Shown: positions 1-10,346 of the stretch, piece after piece
Layout: the number at the start of each line of letters is the position of its first letter
Numbering within the stretch: the stretch's first letter is position 1
Source: Pseudevernia furfuracea
Lineage: Eukaryota > Ascomycota > Lecanoromycetes > Lecanorales > Parmeliaceae
Length of the DNA stretch: 64,000 bases
Direction: 5' to 3'
NCBI GenBank assembly: GCA_022315425.1
Contig: JAIUPT010000008.1
Location: forward strand, 310,001 to 374,000
The notes under the pieces: model-generated
What the model saw: only the letters and a program-made list of their open reading frames with translations
Databases searched by the model: none
Told to the model about the DNA's origin: nothing
Position numbers and translations under genes: made by a program

Positions 1-1770
1 ATGAAAGATACCCTCCCTACTGAGGGTCCTCTTGACAGCCTCGCCGCACAAGCTCTCCTTTGTTTTGCCTCCACGTTTCAGCAGCTGGCATTCAAGACGC
101 AGCTGCATTCGCCATCACATCTTCAAGATACTACTGGAGCGCTGCTCCATCCCTACCCGGAATTTTCAAATATGTTGGATAACCCACCGAAAGTCAATGG
201 CATTTGAGGCTTGACAGACCTGTGACTTGCCAGACGTTTTCAGAAAAGGGCCATTATCTGACAGTTTGTGAAGCGTTACGGAACCTGTAGCTCGCCAGAT
301 GCAAGGCAGATCAAGCCCATGTTGGATGAACTTTGGGCTTCCAATAATGTAGAAAGTCGCCAAATGTGGGAGGGATTAAGCGTGTACTTAGCCGCTGTCA
401 ACGCTTCAGGAAGTACATAACCCAACATAGATTTTAGGCAATGTCTTTATTGTTTCTTGGCCTTGGAGCTCTCGATGAAGGCCGCTTGGACACATGTCTC
501 ATGAATTGAGTTCAAGTACAATGGCTTCTGGGACCTCGGAAGACATGATTAGTCGAGTTTCTGAGGGATTGAACTAAATCCGAGGAGGCTTTCAAAGATG
601 CCAATGAGGGTCAGGTCGTGCCGCAACATCGCTAAACCACTTCAGGCAACTCGAACTTCATCCGACGTTACACAAGGCGCCGTATAAAGGCCAAAGCACC
701 ACTGGACTCGTACGCACCGACTCTTGCAAGCACGGCAGAGGCACAGTAAAGGTAGACATGTTCAACCCTTCGTTCCTAGACCCGGGATCATTTTCCTTGT
801 CATCACAGTAGCCACAGTCCGCAACTTTTGAGGCCGCCAAAGGGGGACCATTCTCTCACCAGAACCGGCAGGTGCGCATCAACTTTCTCCCTTCATCCCT
901 TCCAGAAAACCGCATATCGCAGGTCTGTTCTAGAAATCAATCGTCCGGATCACAAGCCGAATCGATATTTGTTGGAACATGCTCCCAGCCTTGTAGGGCT
1001 GGCCACCACCTAAGGTACCTTAGTATTTAGTACCTAGGCTTCACACCCGGCCTTCTTCTAACAACAATAACATTCCACTCCACATTACAACAATATTGTA
1101 CCCGAATTGACCTCGACGTCCCTTGTGATGTCCAACTCTCGCCTACGGTATCATGTTTTCCACTCAACCCTGGCCAACAGCGAACCAGTTCGAACATCAA
1201 GTCTCGTCTGTGGTGGACAGAAGTAGAAATTCAACACTCAGACTTCAGCACCTCACTTTACAAGCGGACTGTATAGTGATGAATCTTCACGGCGATCTTT
1301 CCACCGGGGGTGCCAGATACGGATCAAGGAGCGTGGGATTCGGTCTCACTGTTCGGTGTCTACTTGGTGCGCAAGCATTTTTGCGAAGCAGATGGGGATG
1401 GACAAGCGCAGCACCAGTCGCGACGTCGGAGACGTTTGCCGGGGCTGGTTGACGAGACCCTTTGCCTCTTTTGCAGATTTGGAAGGAGCGATATGCTGAC
1501 CTTCCTTTACAGCAGGCTGAGGGTTTCAAGATGAATGTTTGGTAAAAGATGCTATCTACAAGCCGGCGCGATTTGAGATTTGGTTTGACAGTCGGAGGCC
1601 CAAGTCCACACTTACCAGTCGGCACTAGCAATTTGGCAAAAGCGTCACATCGAATTCCTCCCGCAACACGAGTGGAGTGTTGAAATCAAGCCACGCATAA
1701 CACACGCATACATACATACATTCCCTCGCTACCCCCACTCCACCCCACTCCACCCCAAACTTCCATCCGC
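1..1770. other. Intergenic, no gene recognised
   Basis: Short open frames exist on both strands but none has a recognisable domain, a convincing intron structure or homology I can name. The only distinct element is a perfect palindrome at 1010-1023. A short CATA run lies near 1705-1720, just downstream of the 3' end of the next gene, which is on the minus strand. Confidence 0.5.
1010..1023. repeat. 14-bp perfect palindrome CTAAGGTACCTTAG
   Basis: The sequence reads the same on both strands. The same core (TAAGGTAC / GTACCTTA) recurs as palindromes at 9712-9727 and 22091-22107. It could be a protein-binding site or a scar of a short mobile element; the sequence alone does not decide. Confidence 0.7.
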
Positions 1771-2628
1771 TCAAAAATCCTCACTCACGGCCCCCACCCC
1801 CCCTTCTCTCATCAGCTTCAAATCCCTCGCCATTTGGTACCTGATCAACCCCTTCGCCGTCTCCTCGTACATTTTTGTCGGCAACCCTTGGCAGAACCCA
1901 TACATGGCCCCAACATGACCCGTCTCCACCCGCGCCATCAGCGGATCATCCTTCGCGTAGCGGAAACGGAGAAGCGCGCACAGATCCTCCTCGGAGAGCC
2001 TCATGCCCCCATCGAGCACGAAAGCGACATCGCGGATGGCGCGCCAGTGGCATTTGCGGGGTTCGAAGGGCGGGGGTTCCCGGGGCGCGTTGTTTGCTAC
2101 GGTGGGTTTGGTAAGGTGGGAGGACAGATAGGCCGAGGGGTTGTGACGGAGCGTGGGGTCGAGTTTGGGAAGGATGATTTTGCCGGCGGTGAGGGCGGGG
2201 TCTTTGCTCAGGAGGGATTCCAATCCGGTGGCGCCGCCGGCGGTGGCCGTGGTTGAAGGGGCGGAAGGAGGGTGGGAGTAGACGGGCACGCCGTGAAATT
2301 TGGTCATGATGCTGGCGGGTGGATTGCGGGTGGTCTGTGCGGGCACCGTTTCCGGGCTTGCTCTTGTGGTGCGCTTTGGAGAAGAAAAGGAGGAGATGGA
2401 GGCACGATGGATGTCGGATTGGTCAAGCCCAAATGCTGAAGTCCAGTCGCTAGCTGGTGTGCTCCGGGTGGTATTGTCGCCCTGGGAAGTTTGCTGGGTC
2501 GGCTGTGTTACATCTGGGGGAGGAGATGAGGACGGCGAAGAGGAGACGTTGCGAGGATGCGTTTTGGGAAGTCTACGGGTTGAGACACTGTCGCTGGCTG
2601 GCGTTCTGGGTTCTTTGCTCCTCCTCAT
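1771..2628 (-). CDS. Hypothetical protein with C-terminal domain shared with its neighbour
   Basis: This is a 285-residue single-exon reading from the first in-frame ATG (2626-2628). The open frame continues upstream to 2754 without an ATG, so an extra 5' exon is possible. The N-terminal two thirds is Ser/Pro/Thr-rich and probably disordered. The last ~90 residues are more ordered and contain FEPRK, then A-IRDVAF, then DLCALLRFRYAKDD. The next gene (3290-3924) has the matching blocks FEIRK, AYRDAAF and FICGLLKYRYKK in the same order and spacing, so the two share a small domain. I do not recognise the family and assign no function. Confidence 0.55.
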   Translation of the reverse strand: MRRSKEPRTPASDSVSTRRLPKTHPRNVSSSPSSSPPPDVTQPTQQTSQGDNTTRSTPASDWTSAFGLDQSDIHRASISSFSSPKRTTRASPETVPAQTTRNPPASIMTKFHGVPVYSHPPSAPSTTATAGGATGLESLLSKDPALTAGKIILPKLDPTLRHNPSAYLSSHLTKPTVANNAPREPPPFEPRKCHWRAIRDVAFVLDGGMRLSEEDLCALLRFRYAKDDPLMARVETGHVGAMYGFCQGLPTKMYEETAKGLIRYQMARDLKLMREGGVGAVSEDF

Positions 2629-3289
2629 GCTTTGTCTTGGGATAGTTTGTGTTTTGGAGGAGGGTGACGGAGCCAATTTGTTGTACTGTGAAAGGGGCAG
2701 CAAAAGTGAGGAGTGAGGCCGTATGAATCTCTTAGAGCAGGCTTTGCAGCTCACGGGTCGAGCATCCGAATGTTTGCCTGTGTCAATTCAGAATCCACAA
2801 GGTGATAATTGAGAAAGAAAGGGCCTGTGAAGTAGGTATATGATTCTCTCCACCGTTATGGCTCATTCTCCCCCATCCAATGATGCCATAGCCCCCCAAT
2901 CGTATCTCCGCAGCCGACTTCACTTGCGTATCTACGTCCGGGGGACTCTGAAATTGCGAAGGCGCAATATAAAAAGTATGACGCGGTAAAATCTATCATT
3001 GGTGGCCTTCGGGTGCCAAGTCTCCGCATCCCGTCGCCGTACCTGGTCAGGAGACGGTCGGGACAGCGTTTGATTGGCCATTTTCCCCGTGAGGGCACGG
3101 GGTTGCCTGGAAAAAAAGAGAATGGAAGAAAGACGTGCGGGATCGGCAGGGTCTGACTCATTTGCCTCGGATGTGCAGTCGCTCATTGGCTGCTGCACCT
3201 GAAATTCCATGCAGCAGGATCTTGACCCGTTGATGGAAAAAATCAGACCTCCTTAACGTTCTGCGGGCGGTTGCCGCCCAACCCAGCGC
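2629..3289. other. Intergenic between the two shared-domain genes
   Basis: No supported gene. Minus-strand frames of 92 and 101 codons overlap one another here, but show no domain or codon pattern that would make either convincing. The region should hold the 5' end or promoter of the gene ending at 1771, including any missing first exon. Confidence 0.4.
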
Positions 3290-3924
3290 CTAATACCTCA
3301 ACGTCACCGCGTGACCCAGATCCTGGATTATGCTTTCAATCATGTCGATTTGTTCGGGAGGGGTCTTCGGCCACGGCGCTGCAACTTTCACGTGCCTATT
3401 GGTCTGATAGTGCCATATGAGGATCGTTATGTCCTTGAGTTGCATGCCCTGGACTGCTGGTGTCTTCTTGTACCGGTACTTGAGTAGCCCACAAATAAAG
3501 CCGTTGTCCACGCCAATCAGATCCGCAAATGCCGCATCTCTGTAGGCTCCATAGGGTATCTTGCGTATTTCGAAAGGTGCCGAAGGTGCAATCGGCGGCT
3601 TGAGAGGATGGCTGTACGGCGCTCCAAACAAGTTGCTCCTGGCAAGCTCCAGGTCCCTCATATCGAGAGAATGTTCGTCTTCTGGCATTCCCAATCCACG
3701 ATATTCCAATATCTGTGAACAAAGAAGGCGCTCGGCCCACATGTTGCCTGGCACCGGTTAGTTAAGATCCTCGCAATCCTAACAGAGTGCTTACTTTTGA
3801 CGAGCATAGATTTCAGCTTCGCGTTGTGCGGAGCTCCTGGATGTTTCCCCTCGAATCTAGAATCTTCAAGCTGGAGCAGTGAATGCTTACACCCGCAGCA
3901 GCAGTCCACTTCTATCAACAACAT
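3290..3924 (-). CDS. Hypothetical protein, shared-domain paralogue of the preceding gene
   Basis: Two exons, 3795-3924 and 3290-3747, are joined across a 47-base intron (GTAAGC donor, CCAG acceptor) to give 195 residues. The N-terminus has a cysteine group (residues 8-12, CCCGC). The C-terminal part carries FEIRK, AYRDAAF and LLKYRYKK in the order and spacing seen in the gene at 1771-2628. The relation is clear only in that domain; the N-termini differ, so this is an old duplication or domain sharing rather than a recent copy. There are no membrane segments or catalytic motifs I can name. Function unknown. Confidence 0.55.
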
Positions 3925-4611
3925 CGCGATGTGAGTTTTTCTAAAGGAGGCTGAATCTGGAGGAGGAGAAAGTAAGGGTTAGGAAGAAGACTAAGTGATC
4001 ATGGAATAGTTGTGAAAGCTCAAAGAGGGTCATACTTCCACAGTTTCAAGTGGGCTGGCTTTTGGCCAAAGCCAGGCGTGTTGATTTGCGCCAAAACATG
4101 ATCAAGAAGAGCATGCCAAAAGAACGTTTCAAGAGGCGTTAGGATTCGCGTTTCACCATCCTTTATCAGTGTCCATCATCGGTAGCCCTTTCCTCCGTAA
4201 TTGGTCGACCCGCCTGACACAGCTATGGCGGCAACAGGAGAGAACTTTCGAATCTCATGATTTAAGGTAACGACCTTGGCGACAGCATCAAATTGCGAGT
4301 AACACGGGGTTTGGAACGGCAAGAAGATGGGTGGAATATGTATCCAAAGTGTCGACTTCTGACTGAGTCGGCCCGAGATTTTGGGGGGATCTTGATGATC
4401 GATGCCCCGTAAAATGCGAAAGGATATTTCAAAAGAGCTACAAACCAACGAGTATGGTTTCATTGACAGCATTGTCCCAGCTACTATCATTATGTTGTGA
4501 GAGAGATGAATTCCGGCGTGTATTGAATCTGTTGAAAATATCAGAAATACCAGGCATTGCCCGATCGTGCTTGCTATTTGTACAAGAGATCACCCCTCTG
4601 CTATCCCCGAT
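3925..4611. other. Intergenic, no gene recognised
   Basis: A minus-strand 104-codon frame (4176-4490) is present but has no recognisable content. The stretch lies between the stop of the aminopeptidase gene and the start of the small shared-domain gene. Confidence 0.4.
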
Positions 4612-6445
4612 TCACCTAAATTCTGCATCAACCTCCTCAAAATGGTCGAAGAAGCCTTTGAACAGCTTCACACCTAGTCCTGGATCCTTGCTGCCGATCG
4701 TCGCCCGAATACTGTGCATACTGAGCTGCGGCAAGCCCGCATCGATCGCCCTCATGCCCATCACACTTGATAGCATAGGCCCCACGGTACCTCCGCTCCT
4801 ACTATCATTCCTGATTTGGAAGACCTGCAGCTTAGCGTCACACTTGTCCGCAACACGTTGCAGGAAAGCCGTACTAATGCTGTCAGTCGTAGTGTGGCCA
4901 TTCGGATCTGCCTGAATAGCAATGCCAGTATTGAGCCTCGGCGCGTGGTTCTCCAGGTATACGCCCATGAAGTTAGGGTTTACAGCGTGAGAGACATCTG
5001 CAGAGATCATGAAGCTGTTCGCGTACATTTGGGACACGCGATTTGCCCCACAGCCCTTTTCGGAGAAGGCTTCGCAGATGCGCTCAAGGGCGCTTGGAAG
5101 AAGGTTGCTATGGGCGCCTTGGCGAAGGAGTGAACCAATTTCCTCATCGTCGAAGCACCCGACTATTTTTATGACGCTGGAATCAGTTTCGGTAAGACCG
5201 GAGGCAATGAGTGCCTCTATAGCGGCGAAGGAGCAGAGCTTATCATCGACGCGGCCCGCAAAGATGAATTCTTTATCTAGACCGCCGAGCTGGGCCGGTT
5301 GAGTGTCGAAGAGCTCGAGCTCCCAGTTGACGATGCTGCTATCTGGCTGATGTTAGTGACTAGATTACCATGAAAGAGAAACGCTTACAGTCTTGGATGT
5401 TCATCTCTCCTGCTATTGCTTTTACCAATCGCTCTGGCTGTGTAGCTGTGAAGATTCCAGCGCCGCCTAAGATACTAAGACTCTGTCGCTTGTGCTTGTC
5501 TCCAGAGTCATCCGCAGAATCTACGTTGTCCAAGCCAATGATAGGAACCATCTCCGTCTCTTTGTTGGGATGCGAGAGGTCAGCAGCAGCACCAAAGTGA
5601 GGCGCCAACGTCGGTATCCTAGCAATAGGCCATCCCAACTTGACTAACTTCGTCTCTATCTTCCCAGTCTTACTGTCCTTCACCAACACTCTCCCTCCAA
5701 TGCCTAAATCCCGATCCCACCACGTATTGTTTAACGCTCCAGCGTAAGGGGCGACGCCAAGTTGGAGGTAGCCAGCCTTGGCGGACAGCGTAGGGATGGG
5801 CTTCACCCGTGTAGTAAGAGCATCGATATGGCTGGCAATAACACTTGCTCCGTTTCCTGACTCGTAATTTTCACCAACGACGAAAGCAATCACACTGCTG
5901 CCATTTCGTGTGAAGCAGTATCTGCCACCTCTTGAAAGCTTGCCTTTCCACGAATCGCGCTCCGATAGATTCGTAAAGCCGTGTGATTCGAGCCTCTTGC
6001 ATACGGTTGCAACAGCGTGGAAAGTGGTAGGGTTCTCGGAGATAAAGGAGAGGAACGGTTGGGTGTATGATTCAACGTCGACCGGGGGCATTTTCTCTTT
6101 GCGGCAGGCTTGCGGGGCGGAGCTTTGTTCATCAGACATCTTAGCATTCATGTTGTCGAATGGCCCCATTATAACTTCCCACATATCTTTCATGGCGTCA
6201 TCCATCGTTGAATGACAGGTGTACCCCAGGGTCGCACAACGCGAACACCTTTTATTCGGTCTTTCTCGGCAGGATTCCCCTACGCTGTGACATTCTCTGC
6301 ATGGCATCCAGCGTGTATTCATGAGGTCTTTTGGCTCGTTCTCTTTCGGACTTGGCTTGTCTTGTTGAACGCTTGGATGTCGATTTAGTTGATCCTCGTT
6401 GACCGATTTTCGTATTGGCAGGTTATTACAATGTGATCGAGTCAT
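4612..6445 (-). CDS. M18 aspartyl aminopeptidase with N-terminal Zn2Cys6-type cysteine cluster
   Basis: Exons 5389..6445 and 4612..5342 are joined over a 46-base intron (GTAAGC donor, CTAAC branch, CCAG acceptor), giving 595 residues. From about residue 124 this is a full M18 zinc metallopeptidase, a family that removes N-terminal Asp/Glu in cytosol or vacuole. Visible family blocks are SHID (H206, D208), WWDRDLGIGGRV, FAGRVDDKLCSF, DDEEIGS, ISADVSHAVNPNF and LSMHSIR, so the metal ligands and catalytic Glu appear present. The unusual part is upstream: cysteines 49, 52, 59, 67, 70 and 77 fit C-X2-C-X6-C-X7-C-X2-C-X6-C exactly, the GAL4-type binuclear pattern, in the same frame with no stop. 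The loop between Cys 2 and 3 lacks the usual basic residues. Met103 (6139) is an alternative start giving a more usual enzyme length. Confidence 0.85.
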
Positions 6446-8435
6446 TGTGTTCGGTGAAGGTGGATGGACAGACTTTGCTGTAGGTGAACTATATCGTTAA
6501 TCTATATAAGATGTACGGAGGTCGGCACATAAAGTCCTGAACATGCGCTAAAACTCTTGGCATTCTTGGCATTCTTGGCACTCTTGGCATTTTTTCGAAT
6601 ATCCTCAATATCAATGCTTTTTACATAGTAGCAACGTCAATATTAATGCTATATATACGGGTTGCATATACATTGTAGCGACGTTACATTTATGCATACG
6701 GAGTATATAGAAGCAATGTCAATACTGAGTCTATTGCCGCTCCCTTGTGGTCAGAGGTATTTAGTTCGTATTAGGTTCGATTCCTAGTGGCGCTGGTACA
6801 ATGGAGTTGCGGTGCTTTCTATTTTCTTCCCTTTCAATTGCGATCCACATGTCTTGGCAAGACTTACTTTCCACGAATTTGATTCGTGGGCCTCTACTTG
6901 TTGAGGATGACACTTTATCAGAAACCAGGAACCAATGAGGTTTCTGTTTCGCGTCTGGGTCAACAGACTTCTAGGGTGTAGTCAATCTTTATTGGATTAG
7001 AGTGACTACCCGGCGTAGAGACTGTGCCTGGAGACTGAAAGTGGGGACGATGGAAAAGGACAGCTCTACAGTCCGTACTTACCTCAAGCATTCCTTCTTT
7101 CCTATCTGTTTCGATTGATTATAAAAAGCGCTCGCCGTATCCTCTTGAGGGTGCGAGGCCGAGGCATAGTGCTGATGACTAGGCCTTTTTCTCCTCTATC
7201 CAAGAAAGAGGACAAAGGCGGAACCGCGCTGGTATACAATATTTTTGTGATGCAATTGGTCTGGCGTTCAGTGGCTTTCTCATCATCTAGTACCACCCCC
7301 TGCTAAGTCTCTAAGCTGACAGTGAAGATTGAACCGGGCTTATCAGACAGGCTTCGTCTCCTCGTTTCATGCTTGCTACCCAAGATAAAGGAGAGCCCCT
7401 CCCATTTCTTTTCTATTCTGCTCTTACTAACCTACTTAAATGGTGGAGTCTTTGAGAATCAACATGCTTTGGTAAGTATGATCTTCAGTCGACGAGTGCG
7501 CAACGCCAGTAGGAGTGACGGTGCGCCATCTAGAAAAAAGGTCTCGTTCGTCAGCCCTTTACGTCAAACGCAAATCACGCATACCTCAATGTCTCAGCAA
7601 TGAAACCACTCAGGTACGGCAGAAACTGTTGGTCTTCATCAAAGATGGGCATGCGGTTTTTGCATCGGTTTCGGCTTGTGCCTTGTGGACACACTCCGGG
7701 AACGGCAGCATGGCCACTGCGAAATACACAACACTGTTAGAGTCTCCAATACTGATTGATAGGGCCACAGACACAAATTGCCATCTCAAACGCGGTCGTC
7801 GTCTATATCATATTCAGATATCAGGCTCGGCCTGTCGAAAATACATCCTTTTCAAGAAACGGTATTTGCCCGGGTCTATTCATAGTAGCCTTACAACAGC
7901 AATACAGAAAAGCTGTTCAGACTTTGCAATCTTGCCGGGCACTGGTGCTGACCTTTCCCTCACCGCCAGCCCCTCAAGAAACGCATTGGTTTTGGGCCTA
8001 GATGTTCTCTCGTTCTGTGCTTACCTCAACGCATAACTCAACCAATGCTTGGCCTTCCAAACGGTGGTTTCCTTTCCGTAGGACTTATCAACTCTAATCT
8101 TCTGGTCCGTTATGCGATCGGGCGAGTCTGATAGATTACGGGACCATGAGGATAAAAGGTGACAATGAAGATATTCAAAGAGCATTGGATGTTTTAAACT
8201 GGTTTAAGGAGGGTGTGATCTATCTCTCCAACGCTCTCTTTCACCGTCGGAAAGCCACCAGTCAATTGTTATCAACTCACCACCCCCAACGCCTCACTTA
8301 CTCAATCCCCCACAAGAATACCCAAGAAAACTCCCACCCCGTCACACAACGTACTCACTGCGACCCATCAGTCCAACCAGCTCGAAAATACACAGAATCT
8401 TGGTGCAGACGTCCGATATTTATTGTGGCCTGGAT
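6446..8435. other. Intergenic, partly AT-rich, no gene recognised
   Basis: The first ~300 bases are AT-rich, with 10-bp tandem repeats at 6554-6592. A T-arm-like GGTTCGATTCC lies near 6775, but no tRNA fold can be completed. Plus-strand open frames at 7515-8036 and 7756-8001 have fragments faintly like a membrane transporter (GFCIGFGL in another frame near 7650), too weak to call. Confidence 0.4.
6554..6592. repeat. Four tandem copies of a 10-bp unit (CTCTTGGCAT-like)
   Basis: The unit TCTTGGCA repeats four times at a 10-base period, with C/T variation at the first position of some copies. It lies about 110 bases upstream of the aminopeptidase start, on the promoter side, so copy number could affect that gene. 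Confidence 0.75.
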
Positions 8436-8855
8436 CTAGTCCTCGCGCCCGTTTTTCCCATCGGCGAGAAGGTCGCTATATTCAGCAGGGTCGGAATTGC
8501 GGCCAGCCAGGATGATGACAAGGTCCACAAGGGGAGTTTCGTCGTTGGAAATCAAGTATTTCGGGCGTGCGGTTTGCGATGTTGGGTTGGTTGGGGGCCA
8601 GGCTGCTTTCCAGGGCTGAACTTTGGCATGTTGGGTAGAGCCATCGGCGAGAAGGTCGCTATATTCAGCAGGGTCGGAATTGCGGCCAGCCAGGACGACG
8701 ACAAGGTCCACAAGGGGGGTGCCGTCGGTAGAAGTCAAGTATTTCGGGCGTGCGGATTGCGATGTTGGGTTGGTTGGGGGCCAAGCTGCTTTCCAGGGCT
8801 GAACTTTGGCATGTTGGGTAGAGCCATCGGCGGCGGTGGCATTATTTGCAGGCAT
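8436..8855 (-). CDS. Small orphan protein built of two 61-residue tandem repeats
   Basis: A single exon of 139 residues runs from an ATG at 8853-8855. After a 10-residue N-terminus the protein is two adjacent copies of a 61-residue unit containing AKVQPWKAAWPPTNPTSQ, then ARPKYL, then TPLVDLV and LAGRNSDPAEYSDLLADG. The period at DNA level is exactly 183 bases, a multiple of three, and both copies stay open; most of the amino-acid differences are conservative (V/I, S/T). There is no signal peptide, membrane segment or known domain. The reading frame could be a chance product of a DNA duplication, but preservation of frame and motif in both copies favours a gene. Function unknown. Confidence 0.5.
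   Translation of the reverse strand: MPANNATAADGSTQHAKVQPWKAAWPPTNPTSQSARPKYLTSTDGTPLVDLVVVLAGRNSDPAEYSDLLADGSTQHAKVQPWKAAWPPTNPTSQTARPKYLISNDETPLVDLVIILAGRNSDPAEYSDLLADGKNGRED
8461..8826. repeat. 183-bp tandem duplication (two copies)
   Basis: Copies 8461-8643 and 8644-8826 align without gaps by eye and differ at scattered single positions. They encode the two repeats of the small minus-strand protein. Confidence 0.85.
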
Positions 8856-9762
8856 GGTTGGCGATTTTTCTTGTCTCGGGGCAGGGTGCTGGTGAAGAGG
8901 AGGCAGGTGTGGTTGGATTGTGGTTATGTTGTTGAAATCGTGGAAACGGATGTGTTGCTGGGAACTTGGGAGAGGATTAGGAGACTTGTTATATACCTGA
9001 ATGTTGGACAGATTGGCAGAGGGGAAGAAGGAAGATGACGCGTTTGTTGTCTGGCGGATGACCTCGTATCAGCTCGGACACCTCTTTGCAATACAGCTTT
9101 AGATTTTAGCTATGGACAAGCCATTGTGTCATGTGTGGGGGTGAAAGTAGAATGACGTCGAAGAGTGAAGAGTGGAAAGAGTGAGGAGAGCGCAGAGTGT
9201 GGATAACATGTGGCCATCAGTTTGTTAGTCTAGCCCAGGAGGTGCCGGCGTCCGGCATCCAGCCACACAGCAACGCTTAAGCCTTTTCCCCTTACCTTTT
9301 ACAGTCCGATAGAGTTGCAGTATCAGCATACATGAGTATCTAGTCTCGGATGCAAGCTTTCAGAGTCAGTCCTTCATCAATGCATTATTGCATCATGACA
9401 TATGACAATGCCGAGAAGGAACCTCTCAATCGCTAACGTCTAAAGCCCAGTTTGTAGACGCGAGAGGCAGGTAATCTTAGTTTATCTGGAAGGGTTGGAG
9501 ATGTTGTGCCTTTCTTCACAATCCGTTTTTCCTATGTAGAGCACTTTGGTTGTATATGAGTAGGTAGGTACTGGAGATGAAAGATCATTCTCAAGTTAAA
9601 GTTACAGAATGTGGCATATAGTATTAGGACAGATTCTGGAGTCTTAAGGTTAGGTTCGTATAGGCATTATTTTTGCTCCATACTCTTACCTTCAACATAT
9701 TCTAGTCTAGGTAAGGTACGTACCTTAGTCTGCTTCCCGAGAGTGTAGGAACATGCGACCCG
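8856..9762. other. Intergenic, no gene recognised
   Basis: No supported coding frame. It contains the palindrome at 9712-9727 just before a non-coding tandem duplication. Confidence 0.45.
9712..9727. repeat. 16-bp perfect palindrome TAAGGTACGTACCTTA
   Basis: A perfect self-complementary sequence sharing its TAAGGTAC half-site with those at 1010-1023 and 22091-22107. Confidence 0.75.
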
Positions 9763-10043
9763 AGGAACGCCGAGATGCGACGACTAATATTGATCGATGT
9801 CACGTTGCTGTATCTGTCTTAGTCCCCCTTCCACCTACCTCACGGAAATCCATCTCAAAACTCAAATATAAGTCTTCAGTGAACTTGACAATACATGTCG
9901 AGGAATGCCGAGATGCGACGACTACCTTAATATTGATCGATGTCACGTTGCTGTATCTGTATTAGTCCCCCTTCCACCTACATCACGGAGATCCATCTCA
10001 AAACTCAAATATAAGTCTTCAGTGAACTTGACAACACATGTCG
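9763..10043. repeat. Non-coding tandem duplication, ~138 and 143 bp
   Basis: Copies run approximately 9763-9900 and 9901-10043. They match almost throughout; the second has a 5-base insertion (CCTTA region) and a few substitutions. It lies about 300 bases upstream of the oxygenase gene at 10347, so it may be part of that promoter. Confidence 0.8.
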
Positions 10044-10346
10044 GCGCACATACATTAGCTAAGTACTTTCACAACTGATTCCCCATTTCTCTACTAGTGC
10101 ACCAACATCCCACTCACATGAAATTAAACAAGCTTTTCATCGGCATCATCTTCTCATCATTGACTCGGGCCTTGCTGTTATTTTTTTGACGTCTGTGGCG
10201 CAGTGTGGGTATGAGTAAGCGGAGGTCTTTTGATAAAGGAATTTCAAGTACGTACTGCATCTTATTTGGACTAAATTCCAACTTCTGCTCGCACCTATAC
10301 TCGTCTACCCAGGCAAGCTTATAGTCTTGCACTATATTGCAGCACA

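Noticed and set aside
1834..2716. Plus-strand frames opposite the first hypothetical gene
   Set aside because: They mirror the Ser/Pro-rich minus-strand coding sequence and show no domain.
6725..6800. T-arm-like GGTTCGATTCC, possible tRNA
   Set aside because: The T-stem pairs, but no upstream seven-base acceptor strand complements the 3' side and no proper anticodon arm can be drawn.
7515..8036. 173-codon frame with transporter-like scraps
   Set aside because: The hydrophobic pieces lie in different frames and have no family motif; not enough for a gene or a relic call.
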